The translations under genes were made by a program, and so were the position numbers. The notes below the pieces were generated by a model. It had not been told where the DNA came from. It saw only the letters and a program-made list of their open reading frames with translations, and made no database searches. A stretch of 64,000 nucleotides of DNA from Mycolicibacterium hippocampi (GTDB lineage Bacteria > Actinomycetota > Actinomycetes > Mycobacteriales > Mycobacteriaceae): NCBI RefSeq assembly GCF_010723735.1, contig NZ_BLLB01000002.1:5580001-5644000 (forward strand), in the 5' to 3' direction. Positions 54,493 to 63,502 of this stretch are shown here, one piece after another; position 1 is the stretch's first letter, and each line of letters starts with the position of its first letter.

Positions 54493-55500
54493 CTACCTAT
54501 TTGGTGGACCGGTAGAGCCCCGTACCACCAGCGCCACCGGCAAGAGCCGATGCGCCGGGCGACCATCATTGATCACTTCGAGGATCAGTTGCGCCGCTGC
54601 TGCTCCGATGTCGTTTTGCGGGATGGCCACCGTCGTCAGGGCGGGATCCAGAAAACCCGACAGCGGCATGTCGTTGAAGCCGACGACCGACACGTCCTCA
54701 GGACAACGGAGCCCCCGTCCCCGTAGTGCCGAGTAACAGCCGATCGCGATCATGTCGTTGCCGGCGATCACTGCTGTCGGTATGTGGCGGTCCAGGAGAC
54801 GGTTGAATGCGTGAGCACCTTCGTCCACCGCGTAACGATCGGCGGTCTCGATCAGGTCCGGACCGGCGGCGACCCCCGCGGCGGCCATCGCCTCCTCGAA
54901 GGCGGCACGTCGAACCCGGGTCATCGACAGCGTGGCTGGGCCGGTGACGTGCGCGATTGTGGTGTGCCCCAGCCCGATGAGATGACTCACCGCCGCCCGC
55001 ATGCCGGTGGCGTCGTCGCTGACCACCGAGGCGGTCTCGGTGTCCATCAGCCGGTTCACCAGCACCACAGGGGCTTTCGACTCCACAAGTGTTGCTACGG
55101 CAGGGTCATCTCGTCTCGAGGAGGCGATGATGAAGCCGTCGCAGTGCCGCGCCGTGAGCACCTTGATCAGATGGTCTTCGCGCTCGGGGCTGTCGTCGGT
55201 GTTGGCGATCAGCGCCTCGTAGCCGGCTTCGCGCAGACCGTCCTCGATACCGCGGACGATGGGTGGAAACACAGGATTGCCGAGATCGGGAATCAGCACC
55301 CCGATGGTGTGGGAGCGGCGGGTTCGCAGATTCCGCCCGAGCTGATCGGGCACGTAGCCCAGGCGCGTCGCCGCCTCTTTGACACGCCGGGTGGTCTCAG
55401 GGGTGATCCGGCCCGTGAGTTCAGGGTTGAGTGCCCGCGATGCCGTGCCCGGATGAACGCCGGCAGCGCGGGCGACATCCTGGATCGTCGGCTTGGGCAC
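54493..55500 (-). CDS. LacI-family transcription regulator
   Basis: 335 residues from GTG 55500. Helix-turn-helix TIQDVARAAGVHPGTASRAL with the hinge helix GYVPDQLGRNLRTRRS, then a periplasmic-binding-protein-like sensor domain (IGVLIPDLGNPVFPPIVRGI; VVGFNDMPLSGFLDPALTTV). Convergent with the dehydrogenase, one base apart; divergent from the CMD gene. Palindromes of the kind expected for a LacI protein occur at three places in the window, including in its own divergent promoter. Confidence 0.93.
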   Translation of the reverse strand: MPKPTIQDVARAAGVHPGTASRALNPELTGRITPETTRRVKEAATRLGYVPDQLGRNLRTRRSHTIGVLIPDLGNPVFPPIVRGIEDGLREAGYEALIANTDDSPEREDHLIKVLTARHCDGFIIASSRRDDPAVATLVESKAPVVLVNRLMDTETASVVSDDATGMRAAVSHLIGLGHTTIAHVTGPATLSMTRVRRAAFEEAMAAAGVAAGPDLIETADRYAVDEGAHAFNRLLDRHIPTAVIAGNDMIAIGCYSALRGRGLRCPEDVSVVGFNDMPLSGFLDPALTTVAIPQNDIGAAAAQLILEVINDGRPAHRLLPVALVVRGSTGPPNR

Positions 55501-55562
55501 GCGGCCAGCGTAGTCGGATTCCGATCGACCATTGCGGTACAGCCACGTTCGAGTAAGCTGGT

Positions 55563-55578
55563 TGGCAATCGATTGCCA
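55563..55578. promoter_or_regulatory. LacI-type operator 1: TGGCAATCGATTGCCA
   Basis: Perfect 16-bp palindrome with central CG, the usual LacI-family form. It lies between the LacI gene (start 55500) and the CMD gene (start 55598), 20 bases before the latter. The core CAATCGATTG recurs at 63309-63318 and 63461-63470. Confidence 0.8.
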
Positions 55579-55597
55579 CCTGGTGGAAGGACTGCAG

Positions 55598-56185
55598 ATG
55601 CCCCGGATCAGCTACATCGACCCCGATTCGATCACCGACCCCGAACTCGCCGGTTACATCGCCGACTCCCGCACGTACGGCACACCGCGCGTCGAGAGCC
55701 AGGCCATCCGCGCGCATGTGCCCGCGGTGCTGCGCTCGTTCAACCAGTCATGGCAGGCGGTGTTCCGTGAGGGTGTGCTCGACCATTCGGTCAAGGAGCT
55801 CGCCCGGGTATTCATCGCCAAGTCGCTGGACTGCGGCTACTGCGCAGGCCAGCGCTCCCACCTGGCACTGGCCGCCGGCCTGTCCGAGCGCGAATTCGAC
55901 GACGTGATCGAGTTCCGTGACTCCGAGGCCTTTTCACCCCGCGAGAAGGCGGCCCTGCTGCTCGCCGAGGCCATCGCCTGGGATCCCAGCCTGGCTGACG
56001 ACAGCGTCTGGACGCTGCTGCACGCACACTTCACCGAGCCCGAGATCGTCGAGCTCGGCTACTTCATCGGATTGACGATGGGTCAGCAGAAGTTCCTCAA
56101 GACGCTCGGCATCCAACACGGAGATCTCGACAGGGCCTCCACTGCCGGGCTCGCACCCGAGGTCGCCGCCGCACTGCAGACCTGA
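55598..56185 (+). CDS. Carboxymuconolactone decarboxylase/AhpD-like family protein
   Basis: 195 residues from ATG 55598. All-helical AhpD fold with a redox CxxC in LDCGYCAGQRSHLALAAGLS; here the His follows the second cysteine by six positions, not four as in AhpD itself. That suggests a peroxidase-related subgroup or a catabolic enzyme and not a classical AhpD. Likely under LacI control through the palindrome 20 bp upstream. A strong hairpin follows. Confidence 0.82.
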   Translation: MPRISYIDPDSITDPELAGYIADSRTYGTPRVESQAIRAHVPAVLRSFNQSWQAVFREGVLDHSVKELARVFIAKSLDCGYCAGQRSHLALAAGLSEREFDDVIEFRDSEAFSPREKAALLLAEAIAWDPSLADDSVWTLLHAHFTEPEIVELGYFIGLTMGQQKFLKTLGIQHGDLDRASTAGLAPEVAAALQT

Positions 56186-56197
56186 ACTGAGCGCGAA

Positions 56198-56245
56198 AGT
56201 GCGGTTTGATACGCGCCTTCGGCGTGTTGCGTATCAAACCGCACT
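56198..56245. terminator. Bidirectional hairpin between convergent CMD and M24 genes
   Basis: Exact 17-bp arms, AGTGCGGTTTGATACGC (56198-56214) and its reverse complement (56229-56245); the spacer has a smaller GCC-TTC-GGC hairpin. It lies between two convergent stops (56185 and 56261), as expected for a shared terminator. Confidence 0.7.
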
Positions 56246-56260
56246 CTCAGCGGGCGAGGC

Positions 56261-57526
56261 CTAATACTCGTTGGCGACGAAGAGCTCCTGGGCCGGGAAC
56301 TTGGTGAGGATCACGGGGCCGTTGTCGGTGACGACGACCTCTTCCTCGATGCGGGCAGCGGAGATGCCGTCGGAGGCGGGCGCGTAGGTTTCCATGGCGA
56401 ACACCATGCCGGCCTGCAACTCGACCGGGTTCTCCAGTGAGTTGAGCCGCGAGATGATAGGCCGCTCATGCAACCCGAGCCCCAGACCGTGGGCGAATTG
56501 CAGGCCGAAAGCGGCCATCTCGTTCTCGAAGCCGAAATCCTCGGCCTTCGGCAGCAGCCGGGCTATCTGATCCGACCCGACCCCGGGCTGGATCGCCTCG
56601 ATGGACCGATCCATCCATTCCCGGGCCTGCTTGTAGGCATCGCGCTGGCTCTCCGTGGCACTGCCCACTCCGAATGTCCGGTAGTAGCAGGTTCGATACC
56701 CGTTGTAGGAGTGGATGATGTCGAAGAACGCCTGATCACCCGGACGGATGATCCGGTCGGTGAAGTTGTGCGGATGAGGATTGCACCGCTCACCGGAGAT
56801 CGCGTTGACGGCCTCGACCTGATCGGAGCCCATCTCGTAGAGCCGTTTGTTGGCAAGTGCGACGATTTCGTTCTCCCGGACGCCGGGTTTGAGTACGTCG
56901 ACGATGTCCTGATACACCCCGTCGACCATGGCTGCGGCTTGGTTGAGCAGCATGATCTCGTCGGCTGACTTGATCACTCGCGCGTCCAGCATGCTCTGCT
57001 GCGCGTCCACCACGGTCAAACCCTGGCGCTGCATTTCGAACAGAAACGGCGGCTCGACGATGTCCATGCCCACCGGCAAACCTGCCAGGCCGGCATCGGA
57101 GAGAATGCCTTTGATCTCGGTGACCGCATCACGCATCAGCCCGGCATCCGGGGCCACGGCACCGCGGAACCCGAGGAAACCCGCCCGCCAGTTCTCCTGT
57201 GGCAGCCACGGGGAGTACAGCTTGTGGTGCCGTACCGCGGAGCCGAAGTCCCAGAGGATCGGGTCACCCTCGCGGGTGAGCAGGCAGTACCGAATCATCT
57301 TGTCGCCCAGTGCACCCCCGATCCAGGTCTGGGTGGTGTAGCGGATGTTGTAGAAGTCGAACAGCAGGAAGGCCCCGCATTCGCTGGCCGCCAGCGCGGC
57401 TTTTGCCCGCCCGATCCGGTAATTCCGGAGCCGGGCGAAATCGACCCGCTCCTCGTAGTCGACACCCATGTGGCCTGGGGCGCCGATGGGGCGCACCACG
57501 ACCGGCGGAGCAACCAGCGCTGTCAT
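56261..57526 (-). CDS. M24-family (creatinase/prolidase fold) protein with altered metal site
   Basis: 421 residues. N-terminal creatinase-like domain with FDFYNIRYTTQTW; C-terminal pita-bread domain with FFDIIHSYNGYRTCYYRTFG, HGLGLGLHERPII, FAMETYAP and EEEVVVTDNG. The His and two Glu ligands are present and the first Asp (FFD) too, but the second Asp, normally just before RT, is replaced (TCYYRT). Creatinase, which shares the fold without bound metals, also lacks it. Likely a C-N or similar hydrolase for a small molecule, not a peptidase; ectoine hydrolase and DMSP lyase are other relatives. Overlaps the next dehydrogenase by 4 bases (ATGA). Confidence 0.82.
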   Translation of the reverse strand: MTALVAPPVVVRPIGAPGHMGVDYEERVDFARLRNYRIGRAKAALAASECGAFLLFDFYNIRYTTQTWIGGALGDKMIRYCLLTREGDPILWDFGSAVRHHKLYSPWLPQENWRAGFLGFRGAVAPDAGLMRDAVTEIKGILSDAGLAGLPVGMDIVEPPFLFEMQRQGLTVVDAQQSMLDARVIKSADEIMLLNQAAAMVDGVYQDIVDVLKPGVRENEIVALANKRLYEMGSDQVEAVNAISGERCNPHPHNFTDRIIRPGDQAFFDIIHSYNGYRTCYYRTFGVGSATESQRDAYKQAREWMDRSIEAIQPGVGSDQIARLLPKAEDFGFENEMAAFGLQFAHGLGLGLHERPIISRLNSLENPVELQAGMVFAMETYAPASDGISAARIEEEVVVTDNGPVILTKFPAQELFVANEY

Positions 57527-58464
57527 GAAAGCACCGGGGTCAGACCGTCGTCCACCGAGACGTTCTCCGGCTTCAGCTCGAGACCGGCGCCGCGGGCCAC
57601 CTCGAGCAGCAACGTCGCAAAATCCTCCTCGATGCCCACACCCGCACCCGCAGCCTGCGCGACGATCTGCCGGGTCGCCGATGCGATCGGCATCGGGGAC
57701 TTCAGCGCATACGCTGCTTCCAGCCCCAGATCGAAGTCTTTCTGCAGCAACTCCATGGTGAACGTGGGGCTGAAGTCCAGATTCACAAACGCCGGCGACT
57801 TGTACTGAGTGAAAACCGAACCCATCACCGAGTCATTGAGGAAGGCAAGGAAATCAGCACGGCTGACCCCGCCCTTCTCCACCAATACTGTGATCTCGGC
57901 CAGACACTGAGTGACCACACCCAGCATCAGGTTGTGGGCGATCTTCACCAACCGCGCCACCTCGCCCTCACCCACATACGTGACACTGCGACCAAACACG
58001 TTGAGCACCGGCTCGATCGACTCGAACACCTCACGCGGACCCGACACCGCCACCGTCAACTTTCCCGCAGCGATCACCTTCGGATTCCCACTGACCGGAG
58101 TGGCCAGCAAGTCACATCCACGCGAGTTGGCCGCCTCCCGGATCCGTGCACTGACCTCCGCCGACACCGTCGACGAATCGGCGATGATGCGAGGCGACGC
58201 GTCGCCGGTGAGCAGACCGCCCTCGCCGAGCATGACCTGCTCCAGATCTTTCGACGACGACACCATCGAGAACACCAGATCACGATCAGCCAGATCCACC
58301 GGCCGGGCAGCCACTTTCGCACCCTTCTCCGCCAGATGCGCGACCTTCGACGCCGTCCGGTTGTACACCGTGACGTCGTAGCCGGCATCCAACAGCCGGG
58401 TGATGAGCTGAGCACCCATCCGGCCCGCACCGATCCAGCCGATTTTCAAATTCGCGACAGACAT
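57523..58464 (-). CDS. 3-Hydroxyisobutyrate dehydrogenase-family NAD(P) oxidoreductase
   Basis: 313 residues. Rossmann motif KIGWIGAGRMGAQLITRLLD, the family signature ATPVSGNPKVIAAGKLTVAV, and the catalytic Lys in VKIAHNLMLGVVTQCLAE; substrate-domain KDFDLGLEAAYALKSPMPIA. Oxidises a beta-hydroxyacid to the semialdehyde or the reverse. Coupled to the M24 gene and 18 bp downstream of livF; part of a six-gene transporter operon. Confidence 0.9.
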   Translation of the reverse strand: MSVANLKIGWIGAGRMGAQLITRLLDAGYDVTVYNRTASKVAHLAEKGAKVAARPVDLADRDLVFSMVSSSKDLEQVMLGEGGLLTGDASPRIIADSSTVSAEVSARIREAANSRGCDLLATPVSGNPKVIAAGKLTVAVSGPREVFESIEPVLNVFGRSVTYVGEGEVARLVKIAHNLMLGVVTQCLAEITVLVEKGGVSRADFLAFLNDSVMGSVFTQYKSPAFVNLDFSPTFTMELLQKDFDLGLEAAYALKSPMPIASATRQIVAQAAGAGVGIEEDFATLLLEVARGAGLELKPENVSVDDGLTPVLS

Positions 58465-58482
58465 GTTGTTTTCCTATTCTTT

Positions 58483-59241
58483 TCAGGCCGTGGGTTGGGT
58501 GGCCGGGGTGTCGGAGGCGGCAGGTGCCTGTACCGCTCCGCCGAAGTAGAGATCAGCGATCTCGGGGTTGTTGAGCACGGACTGTGCTGGGCCGGTGAGC
58601 AATACCCGTCCGCTTTCCATCACGATGCCGCTGGATGCCATCCGGAGGCCGAACCGGACATTCTGCTCCACCATCAGCACGGCCTTGCCGCTGGAGCGCA
58701 TGATCGCCACGGCTTCGTCGATGACGGTGAGCGATTTCGGGTCCAGACCCAGGGACGGCTCGTCGAGCAGGACCAGTTTGGGATCGAGCATGAGGGACCG
58801 TGCGAATTCCACCATGCGCCGCTGCCCGCCCGAGAGGTTGCCGCAGCGGATCCCGGTCTTGTCCTTGACCAGCGGGAACATGTTGAGCACCTCGTCATAG
58901 CGCTGCTTCACCAGTGCGCGTTGGCGGCGGATGACATACGCACCCATCAGGATGTTCTCTTTGACGGTGAGGGGCGGGAAGAGCCCGTTGCTCTGCGGAA
59001 CCTGAGTGACACCGCAGCCCAGCACCGCGTCAGGCGCCATCCCGGTGATGTCTTTGCCGTCGAGCAGGATTCTGCCGGCACTCGGCTTGAGGATCCCGCT
59101 CACCGCGCGCAGCACGGTGGACTTTCCGGCACCGTTCGGTCCGACGATGCAGCCGAGTTCTCCGGCTGCGACCTCGAGATCAACACCCTGGAGGACATTG
59201 CCGCCGCCATAACCGGCGACCACTCCTTCGAGTCGGATCAT
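58483..59241 (-). CDS. livF: Liv-type ABC transporter ATP-binding protein (LivF)
   Basis: 252 residues from ATG 59241. Walker A GPNGAGKSTV, signature NLSGGQRRMVEFARSL, Walker B LVLLDEPSLGLDP. One of two ATPases energising a branched-chain amino acid/small carboxylate importer at the inner membrane. ATGA overlap with the fused livM-livG gene. Confidence 0.93.
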   Translation of the reverse strand: MIRLEGVVAGYGGGNVLQGVDLEVAAGELGCIVGPNGAGKSTVLRAVSGILKPSAGRILLDGKDITGMAPDAVLGCGVTQVPQSNGLFPPLTVKENILMGAYVIRRQRALVKQRYDEVLNMFPLVKDKTGIRCGNLSGGQRRMVEFARSLMLDPKLVLLDEPSLGLDPKSLTVIDEAVAIMRSSGKAVLMVEQNVRFGLRMASSGIVMESGRVLLTGPAQSVLNNPEIADLYFGGAVQAPAASDTPATQPTA

Positions 59242-61109
59242 GCGGGATTCCTTTCCACCACTGAGACGCTCGTGCCCTTGGACGGTGCCTCGAGCAGATA
59301 GTCGTCGCCGAGATAGGCGTCGAGCACCAGCGGATCCTTCTGAATCTGCTCCGGTGTCCCCTGTGCGATCACCGCTCCGCGGGCCAGTACCCGGATGGGG
59401 TCGCACAATCCGACCACGAACGGCATGTTGTGTTCGACCAGCAAAAACGTCGTACCCTTGGCATTCAGTTCGCGGATCAGATCACCCATCCGCTGGATCA
59501 ACGTCGGGTTGATACCACCGGCCGGCTCGTCGAGCAGGATCAGCTTCGGATCCAGCATCAGCACCTGCGCGAGTTCGACGAGCTTCTGCTGGCCGTAGGA
59601 CAGTGCTCCTGCCCGAGCGTCGCGATAGGCGGCCATGCCGACGAACTCGAGCAGTTCTTCGGCGCGAGCGGCTTCGGATCCGCTGACCGCACCCAGCCCG
59701 AGTTGGCCCACCGAGAAGTCCCGCAGCGGTGAGACGACATTCTCGAGCACCGTCATCTCCCGGAACAACCGGGTGATCTGGAAAGTTCGGCCGACCCCGC
59801 GGTGAGCGCGTGACCACGGCGTCAGCCCTTCGAGATGTTCACCGTTCAAAAGAATTTCGCCCTTGTCGGGTGCCATGGTCCCGGAGATCAGATTGAACAC
59901 CGTCGTCTTGCCCGATCCGTTCGGCCCGATCAACGCCGTGATCGACCCCTCGGGCACTGTGAAGCTGCAGTCGTTGACGGCGTGGTTGCCCCCGAAGCTC
60001 TTGTGTAGGCCGCGGACCTCGAGCAGCGTTTTGCCGGTCGGTTCGGGTCTGCGGACCTCGGTGGTGGCCGACGGACGGTCCAGCGGATTGAGACGGGCAC
60101 CGGAAAGTCCTACCGTGCCTCGGGTTCTCGCCTTCTCGATCAGCCCGGCCAGAGTCGGCAGAATGCCCTTGGGCAGCAGGATCACCAGCAGGATCAGCAA
60201 TCCACCGAACAGGACGAGGCGGGCGTTGCCGCCACCGAAGGCCTGGTTGGCATAGATGTTGACCGGCTGAATGATGAATGCGCCCAACACCGGGCCGAAC
60301 AGCGTGCCGCGGCCGCCGAGAATGACCGAGAGGACGATCAGTGCGCTGGTGATGATGGAGAACATGCCGATCGGGTCGACGAAGGACAGGTAGTACCCGT
60401 ACACCGAACCGGCCATGCCGACGAACAATGCGCTGGCTCCGAACGCGAGCAGTTTGTAGACGGGCGCGTTGACACCGATGGTGCCTGCTTTGCCCTCGTC
60501 CTCGCGGATGGCGATCAGGCCCATGCCGAACTTGGTGCGACGAATCCACCACGTCATGAGCAGTGACAGGCCGAGCAGCACACAAAGCAACAGATGGAAT
60601 GGCCAATTGCCCCAGGAATCAGGCCAATCCGGCAGCGGGAGCGTAAGACCGGCGGAGCCGTTGGTGACAGGCACCCACTCGATGGCGACGAACTGGATGA
60701 GGAACAGGAACGCCACCGTGATGATGACGAACGCCGGGCCGCGCGAGCGGTAGGTGACCAGACCGAGCAGCATCGCGATGCCGGCGGCGATGATGCCGGC
60801 GAGCGGGACCCACAGCAGTGGTTCGATGTCGGTGAATCGATTCGACAGGATCGCACCGACATAGGCGCCGATCCCGATGAACGCACCCTGGCTCAACGAC
60901 AGGTAGCCGGTGAAGCCGGTGATGATGTTCAGCCCGCTGGCGCCGATGGCGAGCACCAGCGACAGGATCACGATGTTCTGTGCGGACATGCTGGGCGACA
61001 ACGGGAAGAGGAGGATGACGACAGCCGCGACAGCGACCAGTCCGCGGGTCACCCAGGTGTGCAGCTTCGGGTCGAGCAGACGGGTTGTGGTGGTCGTAGA
61101 GGTACTCAT
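59238..61109 (-). CDS. Fused Liv-type permease-ATPase (LivM-LivG)
   Basis: 623 residues from ATG 61109 (MSTSTTTTTRLLD). Residues about 25-330 are a LivM permease with many helices (for example SLVLAIGASGLNIITGFTGY); about 365-610 are a LivG ATPase: Walker A GPNGSGKTTVFNLISG, RTFQITRLFREMTVLENV, LSYGQQKLVELAQVLMLDP, LILLDEPAGGINP. The linker ERARTRGTV-like segment is short. One polypeptide thus supplies both a pore half and an ATPase. Overlaps livH by 4 bases. Confidence 0.92.
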   Translation of the reverse strand: MSTSTTTTTRLLDPKLHTWVTRGLVAVAAVVILLFPLSPSMSAQNIVILSLVLAIGASGLNIITGFTGYLSLSQGAFIGIGAYVGAILSNRFTDIEPLLWVPLAGIIAAGIAMLLGLVTYRSRGPAFVIITVAFLFLIQFVAIEWVPVTNGSAGLTLPLPDWPDSWGNWPFHLLLCVLLGLSLLMTWWIRRTKFGMGLIAIREDEGKAGTIGVNAPVYKLLAFGASALFVGMAGSVYGYYLSFVDPIGMFSIITSALIVLSVILGGRGTLFGPVLGAFIIQPVNIYANQAFGGGNARLVLFGGLLILLVILLPKGILPTLAGLIEKARTRGTVGLSGARLNPLDRPSATTEVRRPEPTGKTLLEVRGLHKSFGGNHAVNDCSFTVPEGSITALIGPNGSGKTTVFNLISGTMAPDKGEILLNGEHLEGLTPWSRAHRGVGRTFQITRLFREMTVLENVVSPLRDFSVGQLGLGAVSGSEAARAEELLEFVGMAAYRDARAGALSYGQQKLVELAQVLMLDPKLILLDEPAGGINPTLIQRMGDLIRELNAKGTTFLLVEHNMPFVVGLCDPIRVLARGAVIAQGTPEQIQKDPLVLDAYLGDDYLLEAPSKGTSVSVVERNPA

Positions 61110-61987
61110 GCCACCGCGTCCTCTCTGAGTCGGGTGCCGAGCAGGCCCTGCGGCCGGGTGATCAGCACAACGATGATGACCAGGAACGGCACCGCCACCG
61201 GCCAGGCTGCTCCCACGTAGGCGGTGGCGGCCATCTCCCCGACACCGATCACCAGGGCGCCCAGGACAGCTCCCGGCAGGCTGCCGAGACCGCCGAGTAC
61301 GACGATCGCCAGCAGTCGGGCGATCCACTGGTAGTGAGTTCCGGGCAGGAACGGGTAGATGGTGGAGAGCATCGCCCCGCCGGCGCCGAGGGTGGCCACG
61401 CCGATGGCGAAGGTGAGAGCGGCGATGGTCGCGACGCTCACCCCCACCAGCAGCGCGCCACTCTCATTGGACGAGGCCGCGCGGATGGCCCGACCCGCCC
61501 AGGTGTGGTTGAGCAACAGGTAGAGCGCGCCCATCACCGCGACCGCGATGACCGCGGCGATCAGCATGGCCTGCGGTACGTAGATCGAACCCAGCGTCAG
61601 CGAGGCGTCGGTGTAGGACACCACCACGGTGCTCGAGGTATTGCCCCAGATGAAGCCCATGATGCCCTCGAGCATCAACGCGATCCCGAAGGTCGCCAGC
61701 ACCGTCATGGTGACGTGTGCGCCACGGACATGGCGAATCACCAGGACGTAGACCAGCCAACCGAACCCGAACATCACCGCCATGACGATCGGGATGGAGA
61801 GCAGGGGGTCCAGCCCTAGTTGCTTCCACAGGGTGTAGGTGAGGAACGCCGCGAGAACGGCGAAGGCGCCGTGGGCGAGGTTGATCACCCGCATGACCCC
61901 GAAGATCAGGGTCAGCCCGGATGCCATCAGCGCATACAGCGCGCCGACGAGCAGGCCGAGGATGAGCGTTTGGACAAGGGATGTCAT
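61106..61987 (-). CDS. livH: Liv-type ABC transporter permease (LivH)
   Basis: 293 residues with about eight transmembrane helices; family patterns LILGLLVGALYALMASGLTL, GVMRVINLAHGAFAVLAAFL and the C-terminal LVIGVGEMAATAYVGAAW. Pairs with the LivM half of the fusion to form the pore. 48 bp after the binding-protein gene. Confidence 0.93.
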   Translation of the reverse strand: MTSLVQTLILGLLVGALYALMASGLTLIFGVMRVINLAHGAFAVLAAFLTYTLWKQLGLDPLLSIPIVMAVMFGFGWLVYVLVIRHVRGAHVTMTVLATFGIALMLEGIMGFIWGNTSSTVVVSYTDASLTLGSIYVPQAMLIAAVIAVAVMGALYLLLNHTWAGRAIRAASSNESGALLVGVSVATIAALTFAIGVATLGAGGAMLSTIYPFLPGTHYQWIARLLAIVVLGGLGSLPGAVLGALVIGVGEMAATAYVGAAWPVAVPFLVIIVVLITRPQGLLGTRLREDAVA

Positions 61988-62035
61988 GGAACTTCAGCTC
62001 CTAAACAGAACAGGGATGTCGGTGTGCCGAGATCA

Positions 62036-63247
62036 TCAGATGTCGCCGCCACGCCAGCGCATGATCTGGTCGGAGGTGGCGACGTCGGTGGGTAGCACGA
62101 CCTGCGACACGCCGCTCTGCCACTGGCCGACGAGGAAGTCCCCCTTCGGGCTACCATCTTCGTTCCAGCTCAGGTTCCCGAGCACGGTGTCAACGCTGTT
62201 GCCGCGCAGCCAATCTGCCAGCGCCATCTGATCGTCGAACGATCCGACTCCATTGATGGCGGCGGCGAGCACCTGACCCGCGGCGAACCCGTCGGCGGCA
62301 TCCTCAGGCGGACTCTGGCCGAACTTCGCCTCGAATCGCTCGACGAATTCCCGGTTCTGGGTGGTATCCGCCAGCGTGCTGTAGCTCGACGAGAAGAACA
62401 CACCCTCGGCATTGTCTGCGCCCACCGCGTCCAGGTACTGCTGCCCATAGGTGGGCGAGCTGCTCTGATACAGGAACGCCGGCTGGTAGTTCGCGCGGTT
62501 CATCGACCGGATCATGTTGACCCCGTCTTCGAATTGCGCTCCCTGAAGTACGATTTCAGCTCCGGCATCACGTATTGCGTTGACCACTGAATCGAAGTTC
62601 TTGGTGGTGGCCGGGTACTGATCCTTGTATACGGTCTGAATGCCTGCCGCGGAGAGGATCTGCTCGGCGCCTTCGACGACCGGCCCGGCGAACGGATCAT
62701 CAAGGGATGGGTACGCGGCAGTCCTGGGACGCTGATCGGGCGGCAGGTTGGCGATCCACTCGGCGAACACTTTCGCCTGATCGGTGGCGATGGCCTGCTG
62801 CGAGAAGAAGATGTGCTTGAAGCCACGGTTGAACATGTCCGGAGAACCGCAGGACGGGCAGACGAAGAGCATCTTGTTCTTCTCGGCGATGGCCGAGGCC
62901 GGGATGTTCAACAGCGAAGATTGGCTGCCGAGCAGCAGGTCGACCCCATCTTGGGAGATGAGGTTGTTGTAGTTGCTGACCGCCGTCTCCTGTTGGGTGG
63001 CGTCGTCTTTGACGATGATCTCGACCTGCTTGCCCAACAGTCCGCCGGCCTCATTGGTCATCTCGACCCAGGTCTCGTACCCGCGTTGGGTGTCGAGGCC
63101 GCCCTGACTGAACTCACCGGTGAGTGGAAGCGACGCACCGACCCGGATGGTGTCGCTGTCACCACCTCCATCAGCGGAACACCCCGTAGCAGCCAGCGCG
63201 ATCGCGGCGGCTGCCGCGACCCCGCGAAGAGCAGTGGTTATGCACAT
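62036..63247 (-). CDS. Liv-type substrate-binding lipoprotein
   Basis: 403 residues from ATG 63247 (MCITTALRGVAAAAAIALAA), with GAGAGG upstream. Lipobox LAATGC at residues about 18-23 predicts a lipid-anchored protein on the outer face of the membrane. Type 1 periplasmic-binding fold: IRVGASLPLTGEFSQGG, LGSQSSLLNIPASAIAEKNK. The ligand class is amino acids or small amides/acids, not decided. First gene of the importer operon; a LacI-type operator lies 59 bp before the start. Confidence 0.92.
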   Translation of the reverse strand: MCITTALRGVAAAAAIALAATGCSADGGGDSDTIRVGASLPLTGEFSQGGLDTQRGYETWVEMTNEAGGLLGKQVEIIVKDDATQQETAVSNYNNLISQDGVDLLLGSQSSLLNIPASAIAEKNKMLFVCPSCGSPDMFNRGFKHIFFSQQAIATDQAKVFAEWIANLPPDQRPRTAAYPSLDDPFAGPVVEGAEQILSAAGIQTVYKDQYPATTKNFDSVVNAIRDAGAEIVLQGAQFEDGVNMIRSMNRANYQPAFLYQSSSPTYGQQYLDAVGADNAEGVFFSSSYSTLADTTQNREFVERFEAKFGQSPPEDAADGFAAGQVLAAAINGVGSFDDQMALADWLRGNSVDTVLGNLSWNEDGSPKGDFLVGQWQSGVSQVVLPTDVATSDQIMRWRGGDI

Positions 63248-63305
63248 GTCCAACCTCTCTGTCAGACCGATTGCCCGACCAGAGCCAAACTGTTGCGTAG
63301 CTCAC

Positions 63306-63321
63306 CTGCAATCGATTGCAG
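63306..63321. promoter_or_regulatory. LacI-type operator 2: CTGCAATCGATTGCAG
   Basis: Perfect 16-bp palindrome 59 bases before the binding-protein start, sharing the 10-bp core with the sites at 55563 and 63459. Located in the 255-bp divergent region with the aldehyde dehydrogenase at the right edge. Confidence 0.8.
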
Positions 63322-63458
63322 TGAATCGTCACACACGTCTGCAGCGAGTGTCAACGGCTGACCGAGACCTGTTTCAACGGACGCGGCGATTTTGGCGCCC
63401 GGCGACTACTTGTCGGCCATTTCCATTCACTGGATTCGGATAGCGGCCTATAGTCGAA

Positions 63459-63472
63459 TGCAATCGATTGCA
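63459..63472. promoter_or_regulatory. LacI-type operator 3: TGCAATCGATTGCA
   Basis: Perfect 14-bp palindrome 30 bases before the aldehyde dehydrogenase start. It is about 152 bp from operator 2 (centre to centre), which would allow looping by a LacI tetramer or independent control of the two divergent units. Confidence 0.8.
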
Positions 63473-63502
63473 AAAAGTCGACCACAGACCCTCGGAGTGA
63501 TC

